Assembly: GCA_016234745.1 (NCBI GenBank)
Contig: JACRAR010000074.1
Location: forward strand, 372,001-436,000
DNA from: Betaproteobacteria bacterium
GTDB taxonomy: Bacteria; Pseudomonadota; Gammaproteobacteria; Burkholderiales; Rhodocyclaceae
Length of the DNA stretch: 64,000 nucleotides
Direction: 5' to 3'
A program made the translations under genes and the position numbers. This document shows, piece by piece, positions 13,543 through 26,000 of this stretch; within the stretch, counting starts at the first letter, position 1; each line of letters opens with the position of its first letter. The notes beneath the pieces are model-generated. The model worked only from the letters and a program-made list of their open reading frames with translations. It ran no database searches and had not been told where the DNA came from.

Positions 13543-14576
13543 TCATCCTCCTCAACGTGATGAGTCGTCAAGGAACGCCAAAGCAATACCGGGATAATCA
13601 ACGTAAACACGATCACTTCCTTGAAGGCGCTCGCCCAGAATGACGAATAAGATTCGAGCAAACCGACCAACAGCGCACCCGCCGCTGCTACCGGGTAACT
13701 CGCCAAACCTCCGACAATAGCGCCCACAAAGCCCTTGAGACCAATTAAAAATCCTGTGTCATAGTAAATGGTGGTTATCGGCGCGATCAAAATGCCGGAA
13801 AACGCCCCAATCAAGGCGGCCAGCAAGAAAGAAAGTTTGCCGGCCATGATGGTGGAAATACCCATCAAACGAGCGCCGATTCGGTTGATGGCAGTAGCAC
13901 GCAGCGCTTTACCGTAAAGAGTGCGCTCAAAAAATAAATAAAGCGTTGCGATCAGCAAGACGCTCGAAGCCAGGACCCAGAATGTCTGACCGGTGACGTG
14001 GATAGTGCCAAATTCAAAAACAGCATCGCTGAATGCCGGTGTGCGTGATCCCTCAGCTCCGAAGAACAGCAGTCCGAGGCCGACCAAGGCCATATGCACG
14101 GCAACGGCAACTATCAACAAAACCAGGACTGAAGCCTCGGCCAGCGGTTGAAATGCAAGACGATAGATCATGGGACCGAGGGGAACCACCAGTATCAGCG
14201 AGAGCATTACCTGAGCCAGCATCGGTAACTCGGCTGGCTTCACCAAAAACAGCACCAACCCGGTAATGCCAGGATAGGCAAGGTTCCACAATACAATCTT
14301 GGGAAACCGATGGAGGGCGCCGGCTTTGATTGCCCCGATTCCGTCGATAATGAATATCGCAATGCCTGCACCGAGCAACAGCCATAAAGTGCCCGGCGTC
14401 TTGCCGGCTTGGAGGCTAGCCAATGACAGGGCACCCAATGCCACGAATTCGCCTTGCGGTATGAAAATAACCCGGGTTACGGCGAATACAAGCACCAACG
14501 CCAATGCCAACAATGCGTAAATAGCACCATTGGTGATCCCGTCCTGGCCCAGTAGGAGCGCTATTTGCAAATCCAT
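13539..14576 (-). CDS. livH: Branched-chain amino-acid-type ABC transporter permease (LivH family), cassette 1
   Basis: Inner-membrane permease forming the translocation path with the LivM half. 345 residues, longer than the roughly 290 usual for LivH; the extra length is a hydrophobic stretch near residues 60-130 before the typical core. The N-terminal GQDGITNGAIYALLALALVLV and the later segment GAIVGGLASYPVAAAGALLVGL are family features. It lies between the binding protein gene and the fused livMG, overlapping the latter by 4 bp. Confidence 0.9.
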   Translation of the reverse strand: MDLQIALLLGQDGITNGAIYALLALALVLVFAVTRVIFIPQGEFVALGALSLASLQAGKTPGTLWLLLGAGIAIFIIDGIGAIKAGALHRFPKIVLWNLAYPGITGLVLFLVKPAELPMLAQVMLSLILVVPLGPMIYRLAFQPLAEASVLVLLIVAVAVHMALVGLGLLFFGAEGSRTPAFSDAVFEFGTIHVTGQTFWVLASSVLLIATLYLFFERTLYGKALRATAINRIGARLMGISTIMAGKLSFLLAALIGAFSGILIAPITTIYYDTGFLIGLKGFVGAIVGGLASYPVAAAGALLVGLLESYSSFWASAFKEVIVFTLIIPVLLWRSLTTHHVEEDE

Positions 14577-14598
14577 CCTGCTTCTTTCGAGAAAATTT

Positions 14599-14626
14599 AG
14601 GGCGCCGCGGTTACCCGAGGCGCCCT
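14599..14626 (-). terminator. Intercistronic hairpin downstream of the cassette 1 binding-protein gene
   Basis: AGGGCGCC and GGCGCCCT form a perfect 8-bp stem, with a partly pairing 12-base loop between them. It lies between the binding protein gene and livH on the minus strand and has no T-run. Such hairpins after binding-protein genes commonly protect or partly terminate the message; that role is inferred. Confidence 0.55.
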
Positions 14627-14677
14627 GAGCAATTCATTCAGCGAGTTAAGAAAAGCTATTCGAATTCTGTTCCTCAG

Positions 14678-15823
14678 CTAGGGCATTAATTTCCATTTGC
14701 CGCCAACGATCTGGACCATGACAAAGGCGCGTTGATCGAAACCAAGGTGATCGACGAAAGACATATTGAAAACGCCGTGCGCACCGGGAAGCTCCTTGGT
14801 TGTTTCCAAAGCATCACGCAACGCGGCACGGAATTCCTTGGTCCCAGGATTGGCCTTCTTCAAGGCGATCGGAATGGCGTTTGCCAGCAAGAGACCAGCA
14901 TCCCAGGCATGCGCACCAAAAGTGGAGAAACTGCCCGCACCATGGGCGGCCTCATACTTCTGAACATATGCCATTGAGGATTTTTTCAGCGGATTGGAAT
15001 CGGGTAGTTGGCTGGCCACCAGAACCGGTCCTGCGGGTAACCAGGTACCTTCAACGTTCTTGCCGCCTACCCGCAGAAAATCAGGGTTGGCAATACCGTG
15101 AGTTTGATAAATCGTACCCTTGTAGCCTTTTTCCTTAAGCGCTACCTGCGGTAATGCCGCCGGGGTTCCCGAACCGGCAATCAGGATGGCATCCGGGTTG
15201 GCCGAAATGAGCTTGAGAACCTGGCCGGTAACCGAAGTATCGGCGCGGTTGTAGCGCTCGTTGGCAACTATTTTGATTTTCCGCGCTTCGGCAATCTTTG
15301 AAAACTCGTTCCACCAGCCTTCGCCATAGGCATCAGAAAACCCTATGAATGCAGCAGTTTTAACCCCTGTCTTGCTCATATGCCCGGTAATCGCAACTGC
15401 CATTTGCGCGTCGTTCTGGGGAGTCTTGAATACCCAGCGCCGCTTGGCGTCCATCGGTTCAATGATGCGTGACGAGGCCGCCATTGAAATCATGGGCGTT
15501 TCCCCTTCGGCAACAACATCAATCATGGCCAGTGAATTGGGCGTTATGGTCGACCCGATAACGGCATCGACCTTGTCCTCGGTGATGAGTTTCTTGGTAT
15601 TGGTTACGGCCTTGGTCGTATCGGAAGCATCGTCAAGAATGATGTAGTTGATCTTCTGACCGGCGATTGTGGTCGGCATCAGGGCAAACGTATTCTTCTC
15701 CGGAATCCCCAGAGAAGCGGCCGGACCGGTCGCCGATACAGTGACTCCAACGTTGATGTCGGCATGCGCCTGAAATGCCATGGACGCAAAGCCAAGGGCT
15801 GCGACAAGCAATCTGATTCTCAT
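14678..15823 (-). CDS. livK: Periplasmic substrate-binding protein of branched-chain amino-acid-type ABC transporter, cassette 1
   Basis: Type I periplasmic binding protein (Peripla_BP_6) that delivers substrate to the adjoining permeases. 381 residues with a Sec signal peptide (MRIRLLVAALGFASMAFQAHA, then DINVGV). LivK-like elements include the SATGPAASLGIPEKN region and the TPNSLAMIDVVAEGETPMIS segment. A strong Shine-Dalgarno sequence (TAGGAGG) precedes the ATG. First gene of the cassette, so it is probably the most highly expressed. The ligand is not predictable here. Confidence 0.9.
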   Translation of the reverse strand: MRIRLLVAALGFASMAFQAHADINVGVTVSATGPAASLGIPEKNTFALMPTTIAGQKINYIILDDASDTTKAVTNTKKLITEDKVDAVIGSTITPNSLAMIDVVAEGETPMISMAASSRIIEPMDAKRRWVFKTPQNDAQMAVAITGHMSKTGVKTAAFIGFSDAYGEGWWNEFSKIAEARKIKIVANERYNRADTSVTGQVLKLISANPDAILIAGSGTPAALPQVALKEKGYKGTIYQTHGIANPDFLRVGGKNVEGTWLPAGPVLVASQLPDSNPLKKSSMAYVQKYEAAHGAGSFSTFGAHAWDAGLLLANAIPIALKKANPGTKEFRAALRDALETTKELPGAHGVFNMSFVDHLGFDQRAFVMVQIVGGKWKLMP

Positions 15824-15936
15824 GAGTCTATCCTCCTAGAGTATTTATCAAATATGGTGATTTTGCTAACTATCTGCAACGCACACCAGACCGTTAGCTA
15901 TTGCATTCTTAAGAAACGTTCATCTCCATCTCCGAA

Positions 15937-16713
15937 TCATAGCTTAAAAAATGCTGATCCTGTAAGGGTATCGTATCCAAATTTGGCGATCAATGCCGTC
16001 GTCGCGAGCAGAAATACCCGACGCACAAACAAGCTGCCATGCCGCACTGCGAGGTGAGAGCCCAGCACAGCCCCGAAGATATTGCATGCAGCCATCAGCA
16101 TTGCCAGCTTCCACAAGATATGCTCAGTCGTTCCAAAATAGACCAACGCTCCCGCATTGCTCGCAACATTGACGATCTTGGCGGCGCTGGAAGCCCGCAG
16201 AAAATTCAGCCCAAAATATTGCACATACAGAAAGATCAGAAAACTTCCCGTGCCTGGACCGAAAAAGCCATCATAGAATCCAAGAAACGCTCCCAGCAGG
16301 AATGCCCAGCATATTTCTTTCGCCCCATACTTCCGGTTCTCATCGGTGCTGCCAAAATCTTTACGAACAAAAGAGTATGTCGCCACGCTAACGAGCAGTA
16401 GCAGTACCAGCGGACGCATCATGTCCTTCGGCAGCAAAACCGCCGCCATGGCTCCAAACCAAGAAAAAATCAATGCGGCAAGCGCTGCCGGAAACGCCAC
16501 TAGCCATGGTACCTGGATGCTTCTGACATAGCGGACGGCGGCGCTTGTCGTTCCGAAAATTGCCGAGAATTTGTTGGTGCCCAGGATCATCGCCGGGGCA
16601 ATCTCAGGTAGGGTGACGAACAGTGCTGGAATGAGGATCAAACCTCCCCCGCCGGCAACAGCATCGATCAATCCTGCCAGAAAGGCCGCACCTGCCAGGA
16701 AGATCCAGTCCAT
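15937..16713 (-). CDS. TSUP family membrane permease (TauE/SafE type)
   Basis: Inner-membrane transporter of the TSUP family, whose members export or import sulfite, sulfoacetate and other small organosulfur or organic anions. 258 residues with seven to eight hydrophobic helices. The first one carries the family repeat motif LAGLIDAVAGGGGLILIPAL (residues 13-32), and the second half has GFYDGFFGPGTGSFLIF. It starts 10 bp after mnmE ends and is probably read with it. The substrate is unknown; the distance to livK (113 bp) suggests a separate unit downstream. Confidence 0.88.
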   Translation of the reverse strand: MDWIFLAGAAFLAGLIDAVAGGGGLILIPALFVTLPEIAPAMILGTNKFSAIFGTTSAAVRYVRSIQVPWLVAFPAALAALIFSWFGAMAAVLLPKDMMRPLVLLLLVSVATYSFVRKDFGSTDENRKYGAKEICWAFLLGAFLGFYDGFFGPGTGSFLIFLYVQYFGLNFLRASSAAKIVNVASNAGALVYFGTTEHILWKLAMLMAACNIFGAVLGSHLAVRHGSLFVRRVFLLATTALIAKFGYDTLTGSAFFKL

Positions 16714-16723
16714 GAGCGGTGCG

Positions 16724-18085
16724 CTACTTCCCTATGCAGAATCTGGAGAAGATCTCGCCGAGCAGGTCATCTGGAGTAAATTCGCCAGTGATGCTGCTGA
16801 GTTCGTCTTGCGCCAGGCGAAGTTCTTCGGCGCACAATTCGCTTCGCTGCAGTTCAACCAGTGCTTGATCGAGATGATTCGCGGCCGCATTAAGCGCCTG
16901 CAGATGACGACCCCGGGCCAGGATCACATCTTCACCATGGCTTTGCCAGCCAGCAATGCGCAGAAATTCATCACGAAGCAGATCCATGCCTTCCCCCGTC
17001 AGAGCGGATAGGAATACATGGACCAGACCTTCTTCAGTGAAACAATGAGAGGCTATCCCGGCGAGATCGCACTTGTTATGCACAACGATTTGCCGTCCGG
17101 GAAAATCCTTTCTTAAATGTGCTGGAATACTATCGTCTTGTTCTTCCAGGCGGGTTCTGGCGTCTGCCATCCGCACTACGACATCCGCTTGCTCAATTTC
17201 GCGCAAGCTCCGTTCTATTCCTAATTTCTCTACCAGATCAACCGGCTCGCGCAAACCGGCAGTATCGATGATATGAAGAGGTATTCCCTCGATCTGGATG
17301 GTTTCCCGCAGCATATCCCGGGTTGTTCCGGGAATGTCGGTAACAATGGCGCGTTCTTCTCCCGCAAGTCGATTGAGCAAAGAAGATTTGCCTACATTGG
17401 GAGGTCCTGCCAGCACTACCCTTAAACCATCTCTCAGCAGGCTTCCCTGGTTTGCCCTGGAAATTACGGCATTCAAGTCATGGCGTAAGCGATTTAAGCG
17501 ATCGCCCCATCTAATCAATGCTTCCGTCTCGATTTCCTCATCAGGGAAATCTATTGTTGCTTCAATTGCTAGGCGAATCTCAATCAGCCTGTCCACAAGC
17601 CCGTGCACTGTCCGGGAAAAATCTCCCGACAGGGAACGCACTGCAGAACGCGCTGCCTGAGCCGTAGCGGCATCGATCAGGTCGGCCAACGCCTCGGCTT
17701 GGGCCAGATCCAGCTTGTCATTGAAATATGCCCTTCGGGTAAATTCTCCTGGTTCCGCTAATCGTGCCCCAAGTTCAAGGCAACGCTGCAGAAGCATTTG
17801 CAGCAAAACCGGACTGCCATGGCATTGAAGCTCCAAAACATCTTCGCCGGTAAATGAACGAGGCGCAGGAAAGTAGAGCAGGATCCCCTGGTCGATCGGA
17901 TTTGCATCTGAATCACAAAAAGTGACCACGGTCGCAAAGCGTGCTTGCGGTATTCTTCCGCAAAGACGCTGCGCCATATCCCGCAAGGATTTTCCCGAGA
18001 CACGGACCACGCCAATGCCAGCCCGCCCAGGTGCAGTGGCAACAGCGGCAATAGTCTCGCCAGGATAGCTAAGCTTTATTGCCAC
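16724..18085 (-). CDS. mnmE: tRNA modification GTPase MnmE (TrmE)
   Basis: GTPase partner of MnmG for cmnm5 modification of tRNA wobble uridines. 453 residues: an N-terminal tetrahydrofolate-binding domain (IAAVATAPGRAGIGVVRVSG), a helical domain, an inserted G domain with G1 GPPNVGKSS, G2/G3 DIPGTTRD and DTAGLR, and the invariant C-terminus FCIGK. The start codon is GTG at 18085, overlapping the 3' end of yidC by 17 bp. Ordinary gene in the origin block. Confidence 0.97.
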   Translation of the reverse strand: MAIKLSYPGETIAAVATAPGRAGIGVVRVSGKSLRDMAQRLCGRIPQARFATVVTFCDSDANPIDQGILLYFPAPRSFTGEDVLELQCHGSPVLLQMLLQRCLELGARLAEPGEFTRRAYFNDKLDLAQAEALADLIDAATAQAARSAVRSLSGDFSRTVHGLVDRLIEIRLAIEATIDFPDEEIETEALIRWGDRLNRLRHDLNAVISRANQGSLLRDGLRVVLAGPPNVGKSSLLNRLAGEERAIVTDIPGTTRDMLRETIQIEGIPLHIIDTAGLREPVDLVEKLGIERSLREIEQADVVVRMADARTRLEEQDDSIPAHLRKDFPGRQIVVHNKCDLAGIASHCFTEEGLVHVFLSALTGEGMDLLRDEFLRIAGWQSHGEDVILARGRHLQALNAAANHLDQALVELQRSELCAEELRLAQDELSSITGEFTPDDLLGEIFSRFCIGK

Positions 18086-19724
18086 CCTCGATCAGACGGG
18101 TAATCTGCCATTGCTGTGCGATCGACAGGACATTATTGACGGTCCAGTAAAGCACCAATCCGGCCGGCATGAACAGAAACATCCCGGTAAACACGATTGG
18201 CATATAAAGCATGACTTTGGCCTGAATAGGATCCGGCGGAGTAGGATTGAGCTTGGTCTGCACCAGCATGGTCGCGCCCATCAGCAGCGGCAAGACATAA
18301 TATGGATCCTGGGACGACAGGTCTTGTATCCATCCCAGCCATGGCGCATACCGCATCTCAGCAGTGCCCAGCAGTACCCAGTACAGCGCGATAAAAACCG
18401 GGATCTGAATCAGAATCGGGAGACAACCTCCCAGCGGATTGATTTTCTCACGCTTGTAAAGCTCCATCATCTCCTGATTGAGGCGGGCGCGATCGTCGCC
18501 ATAGGTTTCCTTGAGCTTGGTCAGCTTGGGCGTAACCAGTTTCATTTTTGCCATGGACTTATAACTTGCCGCAGAAAGCGGGAAGAAAATCAGTTTCAGC
18601 AGAACGGTCAAGGCAATGATCGCCCAACCCCAGTTGCCAACCAGCTTGTAAAGCATTTCCAATACCCAGAACAAAGGTGCGGCAATGACCGTCAGCCAAC
18701 CATAATCGACCACGAGATCTAGACCAGGCGCCAGTTTTGCCAGCTTATCCTGCTCCTGTGGCCCGGCGTAGAGCTGCACGGCGACTTTACCGCTGTTACC
18801 TGGAGGAATTGCAGAGAGCGGAAGGATTAAGCCTGCTGCGTAAAGATCATCGCCCAACTTACGGGTAAAAAACTCCCTTTCAACATTTCCCTGGGGCATC
18901 CAAGCAGAGACGAAATAATGCTGCACCATCGCTATCCAGCCATTATCGGCTTTCTGTGCATGCTTGGCCTTTCCTTTAGCAATCTCTTCAAAGCTGACTT
19001 TCTGGTACTTGTCCTGTTCGGTAAAAACCGCCGGGCCGGTGAAAGTACTTACGCCCATAGCCCCGCCACTACTGCCCTCGGGCGGCTTGCTGTCGCGCAC
19101 ACTTTGAAAATAAACATGGGCGGAGAGAGGTGTCGCCCCCTGATTGACGATTTCGTGACTTATCTCGATTAGATAGCTGGAGCGCTGGAAGACATAGGTC
19201 TTCGCCACTTTTGCACCGCTGCCGGTTGTGGCTTCAAGCCTTACTTCTAGCTTGTCCTGCCCATCCTTCAGTTCCCTGACGCCCTGAACGAATTGATAAG
19301 AACTTTTATGACTTGGCAGGTTGTCCCCAATCAACCCGCTTTGCGCCTGGTAAAAATGTTTTTCACCATTGTCAAACAGAATAAATTTTTTGGTCTTATC
19401 TTCGGTAGCCAGGTGTTTAACCAGTTCCAATCGAACCAGATCCCCGCCCTGGCTGGAGATTTCCGCAGTGAACAAATCGGTTTTAATAACTTCAGTAGGT
19501 GGTTTTGACTGGGCTGAACTCTGGACAGACTTTTCCGGGAGCAATCCAGTAGCTGCCGGTATAGCGGTCGGAGCAGGTGAGGGAACAGGATTCGCAGCAG
19601 GCGTCGATACTCCCTGAGTTGCACTTATCGGCGGCTTTGGCTGTCCTTGTTTCTGCCACGCCTCCCAAAGCATGATCAAGGAAAAAGAGAAAACGAGCAG
19701 CAGGATCAGACGTTGGTTGTCCAT
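18069..19724 (-). CDS. yidC: Membrane protein insertase YidC
   Basis: Inserts and folds inner-membrane proteins, alone or with SecYEG, including the a and c subunits of ATP synthase. 551 residues, the Gram-negative form: an N-terminal membrane anchor (residues 5-20), a large periplasmic beta-sandwich to about residue 345, then five C-terminal membrane helices with the conserved segments FFPLSAASYKSMAKMK and GGCLPILIQIPVFIALYWVL. It lies between yidD/rnpA and mnmE, the standard order. Confidence 0.97.
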   Translation of the reverse strand: MDNQRLILLLVFSFSLIMLWEAWQKQGQPKPPISATQGVSTPAANPVPSPAPTAIPAATGLLPEKSVQSSAQSKPPTEVIKTDLFTAEISSQGGDLVRLELVKHLATEDKTKKFILFDNGEKHFYQAQSGLIGDNLPSHKSSYQFVQGVRELKDGQDKLEVRLEATTGSGAKVAKTYVFQRSSYLIEISHEIVNQGATPLSAHVYFQSVRDSKPPEGSSGGAMGVSTFTGPAVFTEQDKYQKVSFEEIAKGKAKHAQKADNGWIAMVQHYFVSAWMPQGNVEREFFTRKLGDDLYAAGLILPLSAIPPGNSGKVAVQLYAGPQEQDKLAKLAPGLDLVVDYGWLTVIAAPLFWVLEMLYKLVGNWGWAIIALTVLLKLIFFPLSAASYKSMAKMKLVTPKLTKLKETYGDDRARLNQEMMELYKREKINPLGGCLPILIQIPVFIALYWVLLGTAEMRYAPWLGWIQDLSSQDPYYVLPLLMGATMLVQTKLNPTPPDPIQAKVMLYMPIVFTGMFLFMPAGLVLYWTVNNVLSIAQQWQITRLIEGGNKA

Positions 19725-19793
19725 CGACGGTCTTTCGAATCAGAAAGCTTGGTAAGGTTGGTGATTATAAGGTCTTCTTGTTCCACCAACGCC

Positions 19794-20003
19794 TTATGGA
19801 ACCGGATCGAAGCCACCCGGATGCCAAGGATGACAACGCCCAAGACGGCGTAACGACAACCATGAACCCCTTAAAGCACCATGGCGTTGCAATGCTTCCA
19901 TGGCATATTCCGAACATGTCGGATAAAAACGGCAATTTTTTCCCAACAATGGAGCAAGGAAATACCGATAAAACCGAACCAGACAGATCAAAAATTTCTG
20001 CAT
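19794..20003 (-). CDS. yidD: Membrane protein insertion efficiency factor YidD
   Basis: Small membrane-associated protein that helps YidC-dependent insertion. 69 residues with the family pattern: an amphipathic N-terminus [14 protein letters not shown], then [15 protein letters not shown], and the end [10 protein letters not shown]. It overlaps the end of rnpA by 16 bp and precedes yidC by 69 bp, the normal arrangement. Confidence 0.96.
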   Translation of the reverse strand: MQKFLICLVRFYRYFLAPLLGKNCRFYPTCSEYAMEALQRHGALRGSWLSLRRLGRCHPWHPGGFDPVP

Positions 20004-20374
20004 GCCGGCAATTGGTTCAGCAATTGCTCTAAATCCCGGCGTAGCAGACCACGAGCGGCTTCACCCAATCCGGCAGTCGGCTTGGACAGACGCAGAATCA
20101 GATCGTAGGGTGGGAGTGTCGGGCGGGCATTCCGAAAAGCCTCACGCGCAAGCCGCTTTAACAAATTCCGCTGAACCGCTCGGCGTACCAGCTTTTTCGC
20201 GACCACAATGCCCAAACGCGCGCTGCTTGCTCGAACTGATTCGGCAGATACCTCTTCTTTGAAGTGGTAATGCAGGTCGAAATTTCTTCCGCGCAAAACC
20301 CTTCGCGCGGCAAAAACTGAAGAAAACTCTTTCGCTGCGTGAAGTCTGTGCTCACTGGCAAAGCAGAAGCCCAA
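19988..20374 (-). CDS. rnpA: Ribonuclease P protein component
   Basis: Basic protein subunit that helps the RNase P ribozyme mature tRNA 5' ends. From a TTG start at 20374 it has 128 residues; no in-frame ATG exists upstream before the stop at 20414-20416, so a non-ATG start is required. The signature [18 protein letters not shown] is near residues 73-90, and the N-terminal [14 protein letters not shown] is a typical substrate-binding start. It lies 48 bp after rpmH and overlaps yidD. Confidence 0.93.
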   Translation of the reverse strand: MGFCFASEHRLHAAKEFSSVFAARRVLRGRNFDLHYHFKEEVSAESVRASSARLGIVVAKKLVRRAVQRNLLKRLAREAFRNARPTLPPYDLILRLSKPTAGLGEAARGLLRRDLEQLLNQLPACRNF

Positions 20375-20422
20375 ATTGTCGGTATCCGTCAGGCTTAAAC
20401 TGCATTTACCGCCTTAGCGGAA

Positions 20423-20557
20423 TCAAACCCCCAGGCGGCTGCGACCTTTGGCTCGACGTGCGCGAATAACGGCACGGCCTCCGCTGGTACGCATGCGCAC
20501 GAGGAAGCCATGGGTGCGTTTTCGGCGCACGACCGAAGGCTGATAAGTGCGTTTCAT
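20423..20557 (-). CDS. rpmH: 50S ribosomal protein L34
   Basis: Translating the minus strand from ATG 20557 gives a 44-residue, strongly basic protein starting [20 protein letters not shown] and ending KGRSRLGV, the diagnostic L34 sequence. It is too short for ordinary ORF length cut-offs. It is the first gene of the leftward rpmH-rnpA-yidD-yidC-mnmE run, divergent from dnaA, the classical origin-flanking arrangement. Confidence 0.97.
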   Translation of the reverse strand: MKRTYQPSVVRRKRTHGFLVRMRTSGGRAVIRARRAKGRSRLGV

Positions 20558-20776
20558 GGCAATCTTCCTAAAAAAAGAGCCGCCGATTACAACTTTTTAT
20601 ATAAATATTGTCAAGTAGTATTTTTGCTCAGCCCTGTGGGTAACTTTCCTTAAAACCGCTAGAATGTGCCCATAGAACCAATAAAAACACCGCTTGACAA
20701 CCTTGCTGATTGTCAGTTATTAAAATAATATCAATGCCTTACCTGTTGTAAATCAATGACAGGTTTCCGAACATCT
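20558..20776. other. rpmH-dnaA divergent intergenic region, possible part of oriC
   Basis: AT-rich divergent spacer between rpmH and dnaA. It holds one DnaA-box-like site (TGTGGGTAA at 20635-20643, complement TTACCCACA, one mismatch to TTATCCACA) and a TATATAAATATT stretch near 20598. A probable dnaA promoter lies near its right end. Only one convincing box was found, so origin function is an inference from position. Confidence 0.45.
20694..20723 (+). promoter_or_regulatory. Probable dnaA promoter with overlapping inverted repeat
   Basis: TTGACA at 20694-20699 is a perfect -35 box; TATTAA at 20718-20723 is a 4-of-6 -10 box with 18-bp spacing. TGACAA (20695-20700) and TTGTCA (20710-20715) form an inverted repeat over the spacer, which could be an operator. 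Inferred from pattern only. Confidence 0.5.
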
Positions 20777-22171
20777 ATGAGTGAATTCTGGTCTGCCTGC
20801 CTAAATCAGTTTGAAAAAGAACTGCCAACGCAGCAATACAACACTTGGATAAAAACTCTGCGCCTCGAAAGTGAAGAAGGGAAAACCACGAAAAATAGTT
20901 TGGCTCCCACTCAGCTGCGCTTGATTGCCCCCAATCGTTTTGTTCTGCAATGGGTACGTGAACGCTACCTGGAACAAATCCAGTCACTGAGCCGCCAATT
21001 TTTTTCTGAACCGGTCTATGTCAGCCTGACTTTAGCTGAGAACCCGCCAGTTGCTAATCTTCCAACTGCCGAAAAAAAGCAGGTCGAAGAAAACCATGTT
21101 CCTAACAACGTAACCGCAATTAAAACTCGGCCGGATGAACAGACATACGAGAAATCGCGCCTCAACCCGACTTTTACTTTTGAAACCCTGGTCACTGGCC
21201 GAGCCAACGATTTAGCACGCGCGGCGGCACAGCAAGTTGCCCTCAATCCCGGCACTTCATATAACCCACTTTTTATCTATGGTGGTGTTGGCCTGGGAAA
21301 AACCCATCTTATTCACGCTCTCGGGAATGAAGTTTGGAATCACAACCCAAATTTGGTGATTCGATATGTCCATGCCGAGGATTACTTCGCTGATGTGGTA
21401 CGTGCATACCAGCAAAAAGCTTTTGATGTTTTCAAGCGCTATTACCGTTCTCTCGATGTACTTCTGATCGACGACATTCAATTTTTCAACAACAAAAACC
21501 GCACTCAAGAAGAATTTTTCTACGCTTTCAATGCGCTGGTTGAAGCAAAAAAACAGATAGTCATTACTTCCGATACCTATCCGAAAGATGTTGTAGGTCT
21601 GGAAGAACGCCTGGTTTCACGTTTTGATTGGGGACTAACGGTACAGATAGAACCTCCGGAACCGGAAATGCGCGTCGCGATCCTGAAAAAAAAGGCTGAA
21701 GCATCCCAAATCAAACTTGGTGACGACGTTGCTTTCTTGATCGCGAAAAATCTCCGTTCCAATGTACGTGAATTGGAAGGAGCTCTCAACAAGGTTCTTG
21801 CTTATGCCAGATTTCATGGACGCGATGTCAACATAGACGTGGCCAAGGAGGCCTTGAAAGACATTTTTGGCGCCACAAACCGACAGTTAACCCTGGAACT
21901 GATTCAGAAAACTGTAGCGGACTACTACAAACTCAAGGTTGCTGAAATGTATTCCAAGAAACGCACAAGAGCCATTGCCCGTCCGCGCCAGATCGCGATG
22001 TGGCTATCACGAGATCTGACCCATCATAGCTTACCGGAGATTGGAGAAGCCTTCGGGGGCCGGGACCACACCACAGTCCTGCATGCTTGCCGCACAATCA
22101 ATGAGTTACGCACCAAAGATGCCATACTGGGAAACGATCTGCACGTTTTGATGCAAACCTTGAAAGGATAA
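20777..22171 (+). CDS. dnaA: Chromosomal replication initiator DnaA
   Basis: AAA+ ATPase that binds DnaA boxes, melts oriC and loads DnaB. 464 residues from ATG 20777 ([17 protein letters not shown], the usual betaproteobacterial start); an upstream ATG at 20756 would add seven unconserved residues. Domain I covers about 1-85, the AAA+ domain has Walker [10 protein letters not shown] and Walker [11 protein letters not shown], and domain IV has the DNA-binding signature [13 protein letters not shown]. dnaN and gyrB follow on the same strand. Confidence 0.97.
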   Translation: MSEFWSACLNQFEKELPTQQYNTWIKTLRLESEEGKTTKNSLAPTQLRLIAPNRFVLQWVRERYLEQIQSLSRQFFSEPVYVSLTLAENPPVANLPTAEKKQVEENHVPNNVTAIKTRPDEQTYEKSRLNPTFTFETLVTGRANDLARAAAQQVALNPGTSYNPLFIYGGVGLGKTHLIHALGNEVWNHNPNLVIRYVHAEDYFADVVRAYQQKAFDVFKRYYRSLDVLLIDDIQFFNNKNRTQEEFFYAFNALVEAKKQIVITSDTYPKDVVGLEERLVSRFDWGLTVQIEPPEPEMRVAILKKKAEASQIKLGDDVAFLIAKNLRSNVRELEGALNKVLAYARFHGRDVNIDVAKEALKDIFGATNRQLTLELIQKTVADYYKLKVAEMYSKKRTRAIARPRQIAMWLSRDLTHHSLPEIGEAFGGRDHTTVLHACRTINELRTKDAILGNDLHVLMQTLKG

Positions 22172-22381
22172 TGAAAGAGGTGCGTAACTTCTGTAATTCC
22201 CTTGAGTAAATTGTGAACAAGTACCCTCACTCCATGAAATCAAAAAACGACTCACAATGAATCACAAATAAAAAAGGCGCTTCTCCATAGCGTTATACAT
22301 CTACAAGAATCTGAATAGAATTAGATTTAATGCTTTTTCCACAGTTTCCCTGTCTGCATGTTCTAAGTTAGGAATTTAAAT
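22172..22381. other. oriC: dnaA-dnaN intergenic region, candidate oriC
   Basis: An AT-rich 210-bp spacer. DnaA-box-like nonamers are TGTGAACAA at 22212-22220 (complement TTGTTCACA) and TTTTCCACA at 22335-22343, each one mismatch from TTATNCACA. An AT-rich run (22255-22335) that could melt lies between them. The dnaA-dnaN gap is a common place for origins. Few boxes and no computed skew mean the call is tentative. Confidence 0.4.
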
Positions 22382-25979
<3,598 letters not shown>

Positions 25980-26000
25980 CGCTGAATTTGTGCCCCATCG

